Shown one piece after another: positions 13,601-25,617 of a DNA stretch of 64,000 nt (position 1 is its first letter; each line of letters starts with the position of its first letter). Position numbers and translations under genes: made by a program. Source of the DNA: Nyssa sinensis (taxonomy: Eukaryota > Streptophyta > Magnoliopsida > Cornales > Nyssaceae); the NCBI GenBank assembly GCA_008638375.1, contig CM018046.1:45853206-45917205 (forward strand). The letters are read 5' to 3'. The notes under the pieces are model-generated. The model searched no databases. It worked only from the letters and a program-made list of their open reading frames with translations, and had not been told where the DNA came from.

Positions 13601-16017
13601 CCAGTTACGACCGATATGGCCGTTCCAGCCGATACAACTGTTATAGAACTGATTTGACTTTTTTGAATGTTTTTTATTTTTGCATAATGTGACTGATTTA
13701 GCTATTTTGAGTGTTCTTGCTTTTAATAACATCTTTGTGATCTCTATGTTTATGAGATCTGAATATAGGATAGATACCTAACAAAATAATTCAAAAAACT
13801 AAAACGAGTTACCAAAATATTTGGGCTTATTCAACATCAGGAAAAGGCCTTTTGGCCTCAAATTTTAAATTTTTAATTCTTTAACTAACCACACTAAATT
13901 TATTTTCATGCTTATAATTATTTTTTGCTATTATTTGCATTTGCAATGTTGTTCAAATCTAATAATGCTTCTTTATTAGTTTAGGCTAAAAAACTTCATA
14001 TACAATTGTAAAACATGCTTTTAGGTGTCACATAGAAAATATTTTTCCAAGTGTTTGAAATTGAAAATTAACAATAAAAAAATTAAATTATGATAAATTA
14101 TTATCAAAATATGTGTATCAGTGACTTTTAAAAGGTTTGTTAGTATTTGAAAAAAAATTTACGGTTGCGTTTCTCAATTCCCGTAATGGATGGCCTGATA
14201 CTTGCAATATAGTTACACCGCGATCGCGATTTAAATCCATGTTCCATGGACATCACAAGAGTTTGAGGATGTTGAGGAGGTCCAATGAGGACAGAGCTTT
14301 CATAAGGATTGAAGAATCAAATGTGCAAATTTTGTACAACATTTACATTTCAGAGTTCGATTAGGGGTTGTGGTTAGAAGTGGACAACCGCAACAATTAT
14401 AGAGTTGGCTATAAAAGTGGGGAGGGGGGTACAGATCAGGGTACAACAATCATTCAAGGAAGCTACGAATGTGGAGAGCTGGCCGGAGAGAGCTCTGAAG
14501 ATTGATAAGCGTGACGTTAAAAGTTGGGGGGATGTAATGGTGGAATTTGGTTCATGCAGTGAAAGACTTGAGTTCGCGAAAAGATGTTTGGTGGGAAGAG
14601 TGAGTCATCTGGACTATTTAGATACTGGAGAGACAAATTGAAAGTATGGGTGGATCGACGATAGGGGCCCTTACTAGTTTTAAAGTTGCAGAGATGTATG
14701 GTCACGTGTTTCTCATTGAACTTCCACGGTCAAATAGGCATCCTAAATACAGAGAAAGGAGAAATGGGTGTTTGAAGGGCAACCATTGTATCTTGATTTT
14801 TGGGGTTTTGGGGGGGGGGGGGGGCAATGGGTTGTTGCAACATAAAAGGATTTGAACAGGAAGAAATGTGGATTAGAGTTGGGGGCTTGCCTATGTTCCT
14901 GTGGAGTCAGGAGGTTTTCAAAATGTTAGGAGATTGTTGTGGTGGATTTAAGAAGGGGGGGGGGGGGGGGATGAAGAAACGAGAAGGTCTCTTTTCTGGT
15001 GGGCTCGGCTCAGAGTTGCAGCGTCGAAGGATCCCTTTCCGGCAACGATCAAAGTCGAGGTAGGTTGTGGGTTGTCTTGAATGCCTTGGCAGTGGGTTTG
15101 TGTGAGGGACCTGCATGCGTAGTGGATTTGTATTGAGGGCTTTGATGATTTTTAGTGGTGGGATTGATTTGGTTGGGCTAATCCTTGTTTATTGAATATT
15201 CTTATATTCCTATTTAAAATACTTTCAAAATGGTGAAAAGTTTTTTGGATTAGTTTAACAATACCCTATTTAAACTAATCACAAACTTGTCTAATTGGGT
15301 TCGAAAGGGACCTTATTTGGCTGTTCTAATCTAAGGGCCCAACTTACTGATTGATTTTTTTTTTTTTTTTTTAAATTTTCAAAAAAGGACAAAGAACATT
15401 AAGAAGAAAAGTTTTGGATGCTTCAAGCTCTTTTTTTTTCCCACACATTTTAACATGGTGCTACAACCTTAATTATGGCCATGCTATAATAACTTTGACA
15501 TTTTAGTACCCCATTTGAAAAGTTTCATATTATGAAAAAGTGTTGACGAGTATAAGTAATGTTGATGAGTAGAAATACTGATAAGAAAAAAGTGTTAATG
15601 GAGAGAAATAGCTAAATATTTGATAAAAATTATTCAAAAGTAATTATGATGCATAATTTTTTTTCTGGCCTTTTATTTAGTAAATAGTTTGTGTTTCTAT
15701 GTATATATATATGTGTGTATATATATATTTGGTTTTGGATAATGCTTAGCTCCAAATCAGGTTGGAGGAACCTCCTCTTACCCACATACATGTCACGACC
15801 TTAATGTGCCACATATGCAATGCACATTGCTTTTCAATTTTATTTTTTAATTAAAATTAAATAGTCACATGACATACATGTGATTGCATACGTTGAACAA
15901 TAAGGTCGTGACACGTATGTAGGTAGGAGGAGGTTCCTCCTACTTGGTTTGGAGCCAAGCACTGTCCTATATATAATAAATATATATGAAAACTAATATA
16001 TTATACATAATATCTAA

Positions 16018-16057
<40 letters not shown>

Positions 16058-19000
16058 GACAATTATCCCCATTGCTATTTATACAATTGTACTCTAAACT
16101 TTGTGTTAATTCATTGATTTAAACTTTAAAGTAGCATTTTGGATGTGCTTAAGCCAAAACAAGATATAATGAATTGAAGGGAGGGCTCACTTCCAAAATG
16201 CTAGGCCAACACGTCTCTTGTAGGGATGGAAATTTAACCCGTCCCGTTAGGAACCCGCCAACCTCATCCCTAATGGGACAGGTTTGGGGGAAGCTTTCTC
16301 CATCCTGTTAGGGTTTGGGGAGAAGACACTCCCCGCCCTACCCCGATTATATAAAATAAAATAATAAAGGAGTTTTGTGTTACATAGTTAATGTTTATAA
16401 TAATTTTTTTAGTCACCCATTAAAAGTTTATACAAACTTGATAGAGTTATATGTTTGAAAAAGAAAATAATGTCATTCTAATTCTCCATTTACATACATA
16501 TTTCTTATTTTAACACATGTAACATTTTATTTAAAATTTGTTAATTATAATTAATTAATAAAATAAATAAATGAATAAAAGTTTTAAAAATAAATGGGAC
16601 CCCGATGGGGACCCGCCCTTGCTTATCACGGAATTTAAACGGGTTTGGGGGAAAAAAATTTCACTGGACAAGGTTGGGAAAGGAGTCCCCCGCCTCGTTG
16701 CCATCCCTAGTTGTGGCGTTATGAACTACATATTTGGGTTTCAAAGAAACCTTACTTCTTAGTAGCAGGGAAGATGCAGGGAGGAACCCTAGAGATCCAA
16801 CCAGAGAAGACGATGGCTACCAGGTGAGGGGGGGCCGCGCGGTTGGCGCGTGAAAGGGTGGATAGGGGCAATCCTGTGCAGGAATCAGAGAATCTAATGC
16901 TGGGGGGAAGGGGCACGTGGGTCATATAGGTAAGATTTTGAATTTGAATCAAGGGTGGAGTGAAGTGGAATGACAAGTGGGCTACATGGGCCTTTCGAAG
17001 CAAAATGCTACAAGTAGGGTCAGAAGAAGCAAATAGGTCTGTTGGTCATGAGAGGGGCAGAAATGGGTTGGAGCAGGGCTGGAGATGGCCTAATTAGGTT
17101 AGTCAGAACAGGAAAATAAACAATCTTGTTGATTAATAGGAATGTACCAACATAGTTTCATGGGCCTTATGGAGATGATCGAGCTAAGATGGAAGACAGA
17201 AAGATCTAGCCCAGGTCTAAACTCCAGGTCATAGTCACCACAATTTGCTTCCCCCCCAACGAATTGCGAATTGCGATCGCACGATCTAAAATACAGATCA
17301 TTAGCGATTTGGAAAGTAAAATTTAGCGTTCTAATCTTAAAGATAAAAAAAAAAAGAATCATACAACATACAAGAAAATATACACATCATTGAAATTTTA
17401 TTTTTTAATGGCTTGGATTCGTTGAAAATTTTCTTGGTGAATTTATATACATACGAATATTATTAAAAATACAATCAAAAAGTATATCACATTCCAAATA
17501 AACATATTTCACGAAGAAGCCTACCCTTAACGTACCACGTTCTATAAAAAGTGACGATCTACGTTTCTGTTCCATCTTCCAGGTAACATTAGTCCAAGTT
17601 GTCATACTACTGGACCAAGATGAAGAGGCCCATCTGGCCAAGATAAAGAGAGAGTGTATTGCAAATAGGAATGGAGGATCAATAAAGGAGATGTAGAGAA
17701 AGGTGAATGGTAATGCGCAGCAAAGGAAAAGCTGTGATGGGGGGAGGGGAAGCAGGCAATGGGGAAAGAGAGGAGTTGTGACAGATTGAGAATGGAGAAA
17801 AGAGTGCTGTTGCTGCAGACAGAGTTCAAGTCAGAATAGGAATGAGCTTGCCATACAGATGGGGGGACCAATGTGATTTGTCAAGCAATGAGGAGAAAGA
17901 GGAATTAGAAAGGGGCTCTATCGTGTTGAATTCTAAAGAGGAGGAACAGGGAATGGTGCGACGGAGATTCCAGGAGGGTTTTATAGAGTTGATGAAGGGA
18001 ATGAAAGTCTACCAGTCAGAATTAGTTATGATGGAAGCTCTTAGTCAGATCAAGGAGGATCGAGCCATTGGTTTCAACTTGGGTAGCAGATACTTAGGAG
18101 GGGCAGCTAGTTCAGTTCTTTGGGAATGGTACAGAGTGGGACCAGGAAGTCATATTCTGTGACCCTCCTGCGGTAGAACAACTAGAACAGAGAAGGGGAG
18201 GAGCAGAGTTGGTAGATAGCTGTAGCTGGGATATGGACAGATAGAACTTGAAGATGGTCGAGGCCTCACAGTGGGTGTTAAGGAAAATAAAAGGGGTAAG
18301 CAGGTATCAAGGGGTGTTTTGCAGGGGATATGAAGATGAACTGATGCTCCTGTTTGAGAAGAGTGAGAAGAACAAGCAAGTTCCCAGCAGAAACAGACAG
18401 CCGACTCCAAAATTGAAAAGGGAAATCAAGAACTTGCAGTCAACCATTGAGACGAGGCGAACAGGTGGGCAGAGAAGGATGGAGAAGCCCCTGCTGTGCC
18501 TCACTGCTTCATGAAGTTAAAAATTTTGTGATGGAACTTGAGGGGTCTAAATGACCCAGATAAACGGGCTGTGGTTAAGGTTTTTTTTTTTTTTAATGGA
18601 ATGGAAGCCAACAATCATTTGTCTTCCGGAAACCAAGATGTAGGGCATAAATTAAGGCATTGGGAGAAGCTTATGGGGTGGCAGGTGGGTCTGCTGGAAG
18701 AATAGAGATGCGGAGGGGATTGCGGGGGGCATTTTGACAATGTGGGATTCAAGATTCATAGCTTGTGAAGACTTCAGCATAGGAAGTTATTCGGTATCTT
18801 GGAAATTCAGGTCTCGGGAAGATAGATATTATTGGAACTCATAACACTGAAAAATATAAAATTAGAGTAAAATTCATATAAAAAACCCTTGGGGTTGGAT
18901 GAGTTGGGAAAAGGCTTGGGTAAATATTCCCAAGGTTCTAGGTTCAACTCCCACCTAAAGGGCCACTTACTATCAAAAACAAAATTAACCAGCCCTGGAG

Positions 19001-19231
19001 TTAATTCTGTTGTGCTAAAACTTCTTACTTCTACTTTATTGGCATTAGAGTTTTTTTTTTTTGTTTTTTTCTGTCTTCTCAAAACTTAATTGCTTGTGAT
19101 AAAAATGTTTGCAGGTGAGGAAACTAGAAATCACTCTTGTGAACAGATGGTCACGAAGAGGGTTAAAGCCAACCAGTCTCAGGCTTCTGCCAGATGCCCT
19201 GCAGTGTGTGAGAGATCCACCACTTTTGTAA
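8005..19231 (+). CDS. PGPP1: Phosphatidylglycerophosphate phosphatase, YqeG/GEP4-type HAD
   Basis: Five exons: 8005-8668, 8777-8854, 9112-9185, 9275-9382 and 19115-19231. All have GT..AG introns and phases agree, giving 346 residues. The enzyme removes phosphate from phosphatidylglycerophosphate to make phosphatidylglycerol, needed for thylakoid and mitochondrial membranes. The first ~120 residues are Ser/Thr/Asn-rich and look like an organelle transit peptide. The conserved core starts at MWWTDLRAAIGQRMN. HAD motif I is VVFDKDNTIT, motif II FSNSAG, the lysine region KKPAGTAEE, and motif IV VGDRPFTDIVYGN. The C-terminus reads LKPTSLRLLPDALQ. The start is the first ATG (TTGGAG precedes it). 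No frame break was seen. The last intron is 9732 bp and packed with transposon relics. In Arabidopsis the orthologue (At3g58830, recalled) lies near GAUT15 and SHP1, as here. Confidence 0.93.
9690..11100 (+). mobile_element. Possible LTR-type retroelement piece in PGPP1 intron 4
   Basis: After removal of the hAT insertion at 10204-10914, the flanks join as ...TTGTGAGGCCCATA/CCCTTGGGGCAAGCATT. A CTATAAATAAG TATA-like box sits at about 10170. The run of non-coding sequence with a TATA box followed by about 200 bp of leader resembles an LTR promoter. I found no paired LTR, primer-binding site or coding domain, so the class is uncertain. Confidence 0.25.
10204..10914. mobile_element. Non-autonomous hAT element with 8 bp target duplication
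   Basis: The element begins TAGGGTGGCCAACGAACC and ends TGAGC-complement, reading GGCTCATTTGCACCCCTA on plus. The reverse complement of that end, TAGGGGTGCAAATGAGCC, matches the left terminus. It is flanked on both sides by a perfect 8 bp duplication CCCTTGGG (10196-10203 and 10915-10922), which is diagnostic of hAT transposition. The 711 bp interior carries GAGCTCGAGC-rich arms near both ends, an (AC)n tract, and two (AT)n tracts each preceded by the same CCCATCAAT.TAACTTTTAAATAT sequence. It has no transposase. It lies in PGPP1 intron 4. Confidence 0.85.
11110..12593 (+). mobile_element. Probable non-LTR retrotransposon 3' end with A tail
   Basis: A G/T-rich non-coding stretch ends CTTTCTTCTTCGCTGATTAG followed by nine A's at about 12585-12593. 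Plant LINE 3'UTRs commonly end in a similar CAATAAAT..CTTCTTCGC...(A)n arrangement. No coding domain could be read, and the 5' boundary and target duplication were not found. This assignment rests on the tail alone. Confidence 0.3.
13521..13640. repeat. CCGATATATCGG-rich dispersed repeat fragment
   Basis: Contains several near-palindromic words (TATCGGCC, GGCCGATATATCGGT, CGACCGATATGGCCG, AGCCGATACAAC). This pattern is frequent in short plant transposon ends. Boundaries and target duplications were not determined. Confidence 0.3.
14405..15120 (+). mobile_element. Decayed LINE ORF1 (DUF4283-like) fragment
   Basis: Reading across several frameshifts gives SFKEA, 'EMWIRVGGLPMFLWSQEVF', 'MLGDCCGGF' and, in another frame, 'WARLRVAASKDPFPATIKVEVG'. 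This is the order of the DUF4283/RNA-binding part of plant LINE ORF1 (W.RV.GLP.HLW....F..IGD.CGG.....WARI.VK). Two long G runs (14810-14824 and 14955-14970) interrupt it. It appears to be the 5' part of the same element whose ORF1 tail and ORF2 start lie at 16760-18815, split by later insertions. It is on the sense strand of PGPP1 within intron 4. Confidence 0.6.
14810..14970. repeat. Two long poly-G tracts
   Basis: Runs of 15 G (14810-14824) and 16 G (14955-14970) lie 130 bp apart inside the LINE relic, where related elements would have ordinary codons. Tracts of this length are rare in plant DNA and error-prone in sequencing, so the counts should be treated as approximate. Confidence 0.7.
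15737..15967. mobile_element. 231 bp foldback MITE
   Basis: The two ends are long inverted repeats. The left arm starts GGATAATGCTTAGCTCC and the reverse complement of the right arm starts GGACAGTGCTTGGCTCC. Similarity continues for about 65 bp, through the GGAGGAACCTCCTC and GTCACGACCTTA segments. The loop is AT-rich and no coding sequence is present. A convincing target duplication was not found, so the superfamily is open. Confidence 0.7.
16221..16709. mobile_element. hAT-like MITE with TAGGGATGG termini
   Basis: Begins TAGGGATGGAAATTTAACCC and ends GTTGCCATCCCTA, whose reverse complement TAGGGATGGCAAC matches the left end. Both arms are rich in CCCGTCCC/GACCCCGATGGGGA motifs typical of this common plant family. 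The 489 bp element has no coding capacity. The flanking 8-mers (GTCTCTTG and GTTGTGGC) do not match well, so the target duplication is decayed or a boundary is off. It splits the LINE relic. Confidence 0.6.
16760..18815 (+). mobile_element. Decayed LINE: ORF1 tail and ORF2 endonuclease start
   Basis: The region ends with the junction expected of plant LINEs. At about 18515 the frames read MKLKIL.WNLRGLNDPDKRAV, then WKPTIICL.ETKM, then AEGIAGGILTMWDSRFI and FSIGSYSVSWKF. These are the start, LQETK and later motifs of the APE-type endonuclease. Upstream, 17842-18162 is an open acidic frame typical of the ORF1 C-terminal linker. Frameshifts and stops are frequent. The element is broken off at about 18815, so no reverse transcriptase remains. 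It shares orientation with the DUF4283 piece at 14405-15120. Confidence 0.65.
18885..18990 (+). mobile_element. tRNA-derived SINE fragment
   Basis: GGTTGGATGAGTTGGGAA followed by GGTTCTAGGTTCAACTCCC matches the spacing and content of pol III A and B boxes in tRNA-derived SINEs. Immediately before the last PGPP1 exon there is T-rich sequence. No complete tRNA fold exists. It lies about 130 bp upstream of PGPP1 exon 5. Confidence 0.45.
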
Positions 19232-19953
19232 GACATGCTGTAGATAATGAGTGAAAACAATTAACTGTTCTTGTAGCTATCAACAATCCGTTTTTTTTTT
19301 AATATCATAATTTCATTCTTGCACAATCCTTTCGTCCTAGATCATAAATTGAAAATTCATCTTTGTCTTTGTTGAATTCTATGATATTGACCAAACACAA
19401 TTGAAAATTCAGAAAGAAAAGTAAGAAATCGAACAGGAAGCAAGAGGGTAAATAAAACTACGAATTTGTTGCTGCTTTCACATGTTTTCTTGCTTTGACC
19501 AGAACAATATTCAACTGTGCATTTCATAGAGCAGATTTGTTATGTCATTTGGAACCACCACTCATTCGTCAACAACAGTGCCATTATAATCGTTTAACGA
19601 ATAGGTTGCTATGTGTTTTGGGTAGCTATTGCTATTGTGACACTGCTGTGTGAATTGCTTACTACTTGAGAATCTGTTTATCATCTTGAAAGTCGACCAT
19701 TACATTAAGTAAATTGCAGCTATAAATATGCTGGTTTATTTATGGGCACTGGAAACTTGAAAACTCTGAAGATTTCTATATCCAATTGATAGGTAGTTTC
19801 TTATAAATCATATTATACTTTTGGTCCAAGAAGATGATGAGTAATAAAAGGTGATCCTTAGGCTTGTGAGAGGGTCAAACCTGAATGTGACTGTTATGAG
19901 CAGTACATTTCAGTTGATGAACTTAGAAAAATAGGGGAGATCAATTTGAAAAA

Positions 19954-20124
19954 GGGTAATGCTACCAAGATATGCGAATGGATTCTTATTGGTTGGACTG
20001 GGATTCAAAATAAGAGATTAAAGTGTTTGTAATAAATAAAAATTCATAAAACTCAATCTCTAAAAAATCTAACAAATAAGAGTCCCTGTTCGTGCTTGTA
20101 AACAATTTATTAGTAGCATTGCTC
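19954..20124. mobile_element. Small MITE with 9 bp target duplication (Mutator-like)
   Basis: The left end GGGTAATGCTACCAAGA and the reverse complement of the right end GAGCAATGCTACTAATA form the terminal repeats. The flanks are TTTGAAAAA (19945-19953) and TTTGAAGAA (20125-20133), a 9 bp duplication with one mismatch. That length is typical of Mutator-like elements. The 171 bp interior is non-coding. Confidence 0.65.
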
Positions 20125-22066
20125 TTTGAAGAAAGATTCATGGGAGGGAGAGCGCTTGCTAGTTCATTGAAACACAGAAGTTTGTCAGATATAGGTGCAA
20201 ATATCCTGATAGCCTTCTATTTATATCTTCTAGTTTTTCTGTAAAAAGATATGGTATTCATTGGTTTTCCACTTGTATCATTTTCTTTTACTACTATTTA
20301 TTTTTTATTTGTTTCAGTTTTTTGCCAAAGCTATTGTTCAGTCTTACAAATTTTATTAAAAGATGAACAATTATGTTTTAGTCTATATAGTTGATGATCA
20401 AATTATCCTAGAACTCGAGATTCAACTTCCCTGGAATTCCTTTGTCTGTCGTAGATCAAATTATAAACTCTTAGGTAGACTGTAAAAGCCATAATATAAA
20501 TCTTCAGGTGGTGAAAATTTGCAACTCTACATAGACTTTTGAGACTATTTTCTATTATTTTTTATATTCAACAACGGTTGTCTCGATTTTTGAGGTCGAT
20601 TACAGACATTTATATTTGAAACCTTGATCAAAACAGGATTCTTGTATAAATTTTCTCTCAATTGTATTCTATTTTAAGATTGAGAAAATATATAAGTGCA
20701 TTTGGACATTTTTCTAGGTGATATTCATTTTATGTCAAGTTCAGTTTGAGATTTCTAGTGGCATGCATCTTTATATGCTCCCTACACAAATAGAAACTAA
20801 ATTAAGGTAGTTTTGTTTTTGAAGAGCTGCAGTCAACGTACCAATCTTGTTATGAAAGAAAAACTAATAAATTAATGCAAGTGCAGTGGAGATCTGGTGG
20901 CAAAGTTTTATATTAAAGTATTATGTAAATTGTGAGTGACATTCAACTCCAAATCCGTCGTACCCAGTTTTACGTGACAGTGCGTGGGTGGTGCTTGGAA
21001 TGTACGGGTTGGTTTGATTTCTATTTATGCGACGAAGTCCTCTAGTGCATTCTTCTTTAATTGTACTAAAAGAGCTTGCATAAGTCTTGGGCGTCACTTG
21101 GGTTCCTATGTTGCATTCCTACGTCAATGGAATTCATGCTCCACTCGCCTTAAGTCACCTAGTGGTTTGGGGTGAACCTCGAAGTAGCCCCCCTGTGATC
21201 CATGCTCCACTCATCTTGATGCTCACGGAGTGTGGCTCATTGGTGGTTACTCGTTCTCTGGAATGCGGAAATGTGAGCGGGTATGGGGGTGTCGACCTCT
21301 ATTTGCCTGGTAATCTACTGTAACTCTTACGTAGGACTATTGTACTTGTCTTGATTTGTTGCATACTCAGTTAGACTCGTGGTGCCAATGCCGTGAAGGA
21401 ATGCTACCTGATTGATGATGTAGTCATATGCTCGTATCAAAGATTAAGCCATGAATATATAAGTATGAACTAATTCAGATTGTTAAACTGCAAATAGCTC
21501 ATTAAATCAGTTATAGTTTGTTTGATGATATCTACTACTCGAATAACTGTAGTAATTCTAGAACTAAAACATGCTACATTGCTCTGATGATTCATGATAA
21601 TTCGACAGATTGCACGGCCTTCGTGTCGGTGGCGCATCATTCAAATTTCTGTCCTATTGATAGGATAGGAGCCTACTATGGCAGTGATGAGATAACTACC
21701 ACATCTGAGGAAGGCAGCAGACACACGAATTACCTTTGGTCTGTTGTGTGTATAAGCATATACATTTATGCATTCTCGTATCTATTCAATTAACATCTAT
21801 TTCAGAGCGTAGGAGTATTATTGGAGGATATATGTTCCCAATTTATCTCATATTTTGTCTGCTGTCATGGGAGGGACCTCAACTTAGCTGAATATTGCCA
21901 GTTACTGCAAGTTGGCAACATGGGAAAGCCATGGCATTGCCTGTCAGCAATGCCAACACAACATATTCAAGTTCATAACCAGCAAAATGAGCAAGTGGCC
22001 ACTTCCTCGTCCTACCCTTTTTCAATTTTCTTCCTATCCTTTGGATAATAAAGCCCATACACATTC

Positions 22067-22130
22067 CTCAATGGTCCAGTGGATAAAACAATTGAAACCC
22101 AAGAATTCAAGGGCTCCCAATTTGTAATTT
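22067..22130 (+). repeat. SINE-like pol III promoter head
   Basis: ATGGTCCAGTGGATAAAACA resembles an A box and GAATTCAAGGGCTCCC a weak B box about 35 bp later. A T/A-rich tail follows. It is too short and divergent for a tRNA gene. Confidence 0.3.
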
Positions 22131-22867
22131 TTTTTTTAATTTTTTTTTTCATTTTAAAAAGGATGAGTTCTAACTTTGTTTTGAAACATTTCACAATTTT
22201 CATTTGGGGCATCCCTAAAACCCTATTAATTTGATTTATTTTGAAATATTGAAAGCATTGTTTGGGAAAACTCTTATATTTGATTTTGGACCTCCACCAA
22301 GGCAAAGCCAAACCCAAATTATATAGAAACTGCATTGCTACGTACTACAACTCAGAGAGTTCTTGAACTTAGAAATGTAATCTGACTTAAATAAAAAAAA
22401 AGAGATTAAATTTTACATTTGTCCAAAATGTTAGTGTATATATGCAAGGGATAATCAATAGATAATACTTGAATCTCATTATCAAAATTACAATCTTAAA
22501 TCCATCTTGTGGTGTCATAATGCTAATTTGATTATCTACTTAAGAGTAACATGATCACCTTAAGCATTGGTCTATAAAATGACAATTATCAATGTTGGTG
22601 TCCCACGTCAGCTGTATATGGACGATATTTAAGATAGATTTAAAAAAAGAGCGCAGGATATCTGTATTTAAGAGACTTAGGCTCATGATAGATACCAGTA
22701 GTTATAGCTGTAAACGATATAAAGACTATGGTGCCGTGTGCATGTGGGTAGTGTTTGTCTTTGTAAGGACAGCTCATTCCAATCAAAACTTCCTTGTATG
22801 TTACGGCCCTCATTCAAAGATTTACTGATGAACTCACCCTTTTACATTATTAATTAGGATTATTAGA

Positions 22868-22871
22868 ACAA

Positions 22872-22911
<40 letters not shown>

Positions 22912-22912
22912 T
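22868..22912. repeat. (AC)n(AT)n microsatellite
   Basis: Uninterrupted AC repeats run directly into AT repeats. Nearby, an AG-rich tract follows. A comparable (AT)n(GT)n tract lies at 23658-23697. Confidence 0.85.
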
Positions 22913-23655
22913 GTGAGAGAGAGGGGTTTGATAGAGATGAAGGTCCATCAAACATACAAATTGACAACATTGTTGGTGCCTTATTTACTGCTACAATTCA
23001 TTGAATGTTTATATCCTGTCATTTTTGTGATGCCTCCCAACTATATCTCTGTCACAAGCCATTAAGTAGAAACATCCACATCTCTTGCAGTTGCGGGGTC
23101 CATCTGCCACTGGACTGCCTGTGCCTGCCAGCCAAGTTTCTTCCTTGTGTTTTTTTTTTTTTATAAGAGATGTGCATGTTTCCAGAAAAGACAACAAAAA
23201 AGAAAGCAGATGGATATATATATGTATGTATGTGTGAGTTTGAAGCATACTGAAACTTCAATAACCGTATAATTTCCAATCGGTGGTAGGATTACTCTCC
23301 AACGAGAATATACCGGCGATTGTACGGATGAGAACAACGGCGAGATCCACCAGATGGAGAGTTGTTGGATTGGGGGAGCTTGGGGAATTTTGTTTGTGAG
23401 GAAAGATAAAAGATGGTATTGGTGCCCTGCGTGATCACAGTTCGTGGGGCCTAATCTCTAGCGTACACGTTGACATGCGGGCTAATAAAAAATAATAATT
23501 AAAGAAAACAAAAATAGTAATTTGTAAATAATATTTACCAAATGGAAAAATAATCTATATACCAAAAATTGTGTACAAAAATATTATTTTTATATTAGAT
23601 ATAATGCACTGTTGGATTAATTTTGAATAAATACATAAAACAATATTTTAGTAAG

Positions 23656-23696
<41 letters not shown>

Positions 23697-24055
23697 GGGT
23701 CTTTCCAACTAGTGGCCAACAGCGCGCTCATTATCGTGCGATACATAATGGCCTAAAGAGTGATTACATTAGATTCGTAATTAAAGATACGCGGTTTCAT
23801 TCCAACTTAATGCATTTAGGGCAATTATTTTATATTCTTCCAAGTATACCCTTAGGCTAATGGCCAAAGTTGACATTTTTCTCCCTAAATTGGTAACTCC
23901 TAAAACTCTAAATAAAAATATAAATTTAAATCCTAAAAATTCTAAACCCTAACCTTAATTTTTTTTGCCAAAAATAAAAATAAAATCATAAATAACCCTT
24001 CACCACTAGAAAGAATTAAATATTCTAACCTAAGAACTAAAAATAATATTTTTTA

Positions 24056-24545
24056 GAATAAATTACACTGATATCTTCTGAAAATTTGATAATTATACTA
24101 ATTTTTCTTGAAGTTTATAAAATTATACTGACTTCACATATTTTACATAACAATATACAAATATATTTTTTTTCAATCAATTTTTTCCTTCAAAATGACA
24201 AAACTACATTTTTCATGTTTTTTTTTTTCAAAATTTTAAATTTTAAATTTTAGCCATTGTTTTTATTTTCTAGATAAATATTGATAAAAATCTTAAATTT
24301 AGTTTTATATAATATAAGAATAAATTATTTACCTTATATTTAAATAAATTATTTTTAAATAAAATAATGACAAAATATTCAAAAATAGTTAGAAAAATTG
24401 GTCAAATTAAAAAATATAAAAATAAATAAATAAAAGGGAAAATTTTGTTATTTTAAATAAAAAAAATTTAACTGAAAAAGAGTATTTGTATATTATTATA
24501 TAAAATATAAAAAATTAATATAATTTTAAAAATTTCAAATCCTAC
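24056..24545. repeat. Dispersed AT-rich repeat, copy 1
   Basis: Begins GAATAAATTACACTGATATC and shares ordered segments with 40440-40600 and 41146-41574. These are a TCAATT.TTT.CTTCAAAAT.A block, a TTTTCCAAATA.ATATTGAT block and the ending ATTTTAAAAAT. The shared order over several hundred bases marks one repeat family, probably a MITE whose better preserved copy ends TGATTTACCCTAA. Confidence 0.5.
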
Positions 24546-24660
24546 TTTTTATCATAAGACTTAAACCACGCCAGTTGTGTTTGGACCAGCCCAATCTCTG
24601 AAAAGGACTGGCTCTGGTTTCAACGAACTCACCTTGATTAAAGTTTCCATTTCTGACCTT

Positions 24661-24684
24661 CCCCCCCCCCCCCCCCCCCCCCCC
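24661..24684. repeat. 24-base poly-C tract
   Basis: Twenty-four consecutive C, followed by TCCCTTTTCCC. It is unusual in otherwise AT-rich plant DNA and its length is likely unreliable. Confidence 0.8.
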
Positions 24685-25582
24685 TCCCTTTTCCCTTCCT
24701 TTCCCTAGTTTTCAAATGAGTGAAATTATTGTATAAAAAAAAGAAGAGAGAAATAAATGTAAACCGTGTCTCTCTCTCTCTCATTGGTTCAGCTAATATA
24801 ACAATATTGAGTTAATGCTGTTTTATCTCTTTGAATGGAGCAGTTAATGTGGTAGATGTCTGTTTGTAATTGTTAACTGCTCCAAAGGCATTTCAAAAGA
24901 GAGCTAACACTCTCTTATCATGTTATTTTTAGGGATATCGCTCTGTGTATCACTAATTTTGAACATCACCAGTCACATGCAACTAATTTTACTTATAATT
25001 TTATGATAATAATACTTATTTCATGTAAAAAAATGATGTTTAAAGATATAATACATGAAGATGGTGTCTCTAACATTGACGTAAAAAACCCACAAACCAT
25101 ACAGTAGACTCTAACCCTAAACCATGAATTATAAATAAATTCTAAATCTCAAACCTACAAATTCATATATATATATATATATATATATATTCACATACCT
25201 CCAAGCTCTATATACTAAAAGCCTAAAACCCCAACTAAAATGGGAAAAAAGCTTAAACCCTAAACCCCATCATAGATACTCAAGTTTATAACCTTTAATT
25301 TATTTAAACTCTAAAAGTTTTAGAAATTAAATTTTACTGTATTACGACAAACCAAAATTACAAGTAGACTAGACACTTTAAAAAAAATTCTCTCTATATG
25401 TGATAAATTACACGATGTCATTATATCCGGTCGTCTTATGAATTTAGTCCAATTCTCATCACTAATTAGTAAAAAAACAAAAAACAAAACTAAAGCAAAA
25501 ACAAAAAGCTTATAAAACCTATATATTAATGACTCTTGTTACCCCAACTTTATAATTTTTAATCCAAAATTCTTGTTTGTGC

Positions 25583-25617
<35 letters not shown>

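Noticed and set aside
22067..22130. Candidate tRNA gene
   Set aside because: A and B box-like words are present but no cloverleaf; kept only as a SINE-like head. No intact tRNA or rRNA was found in the window.
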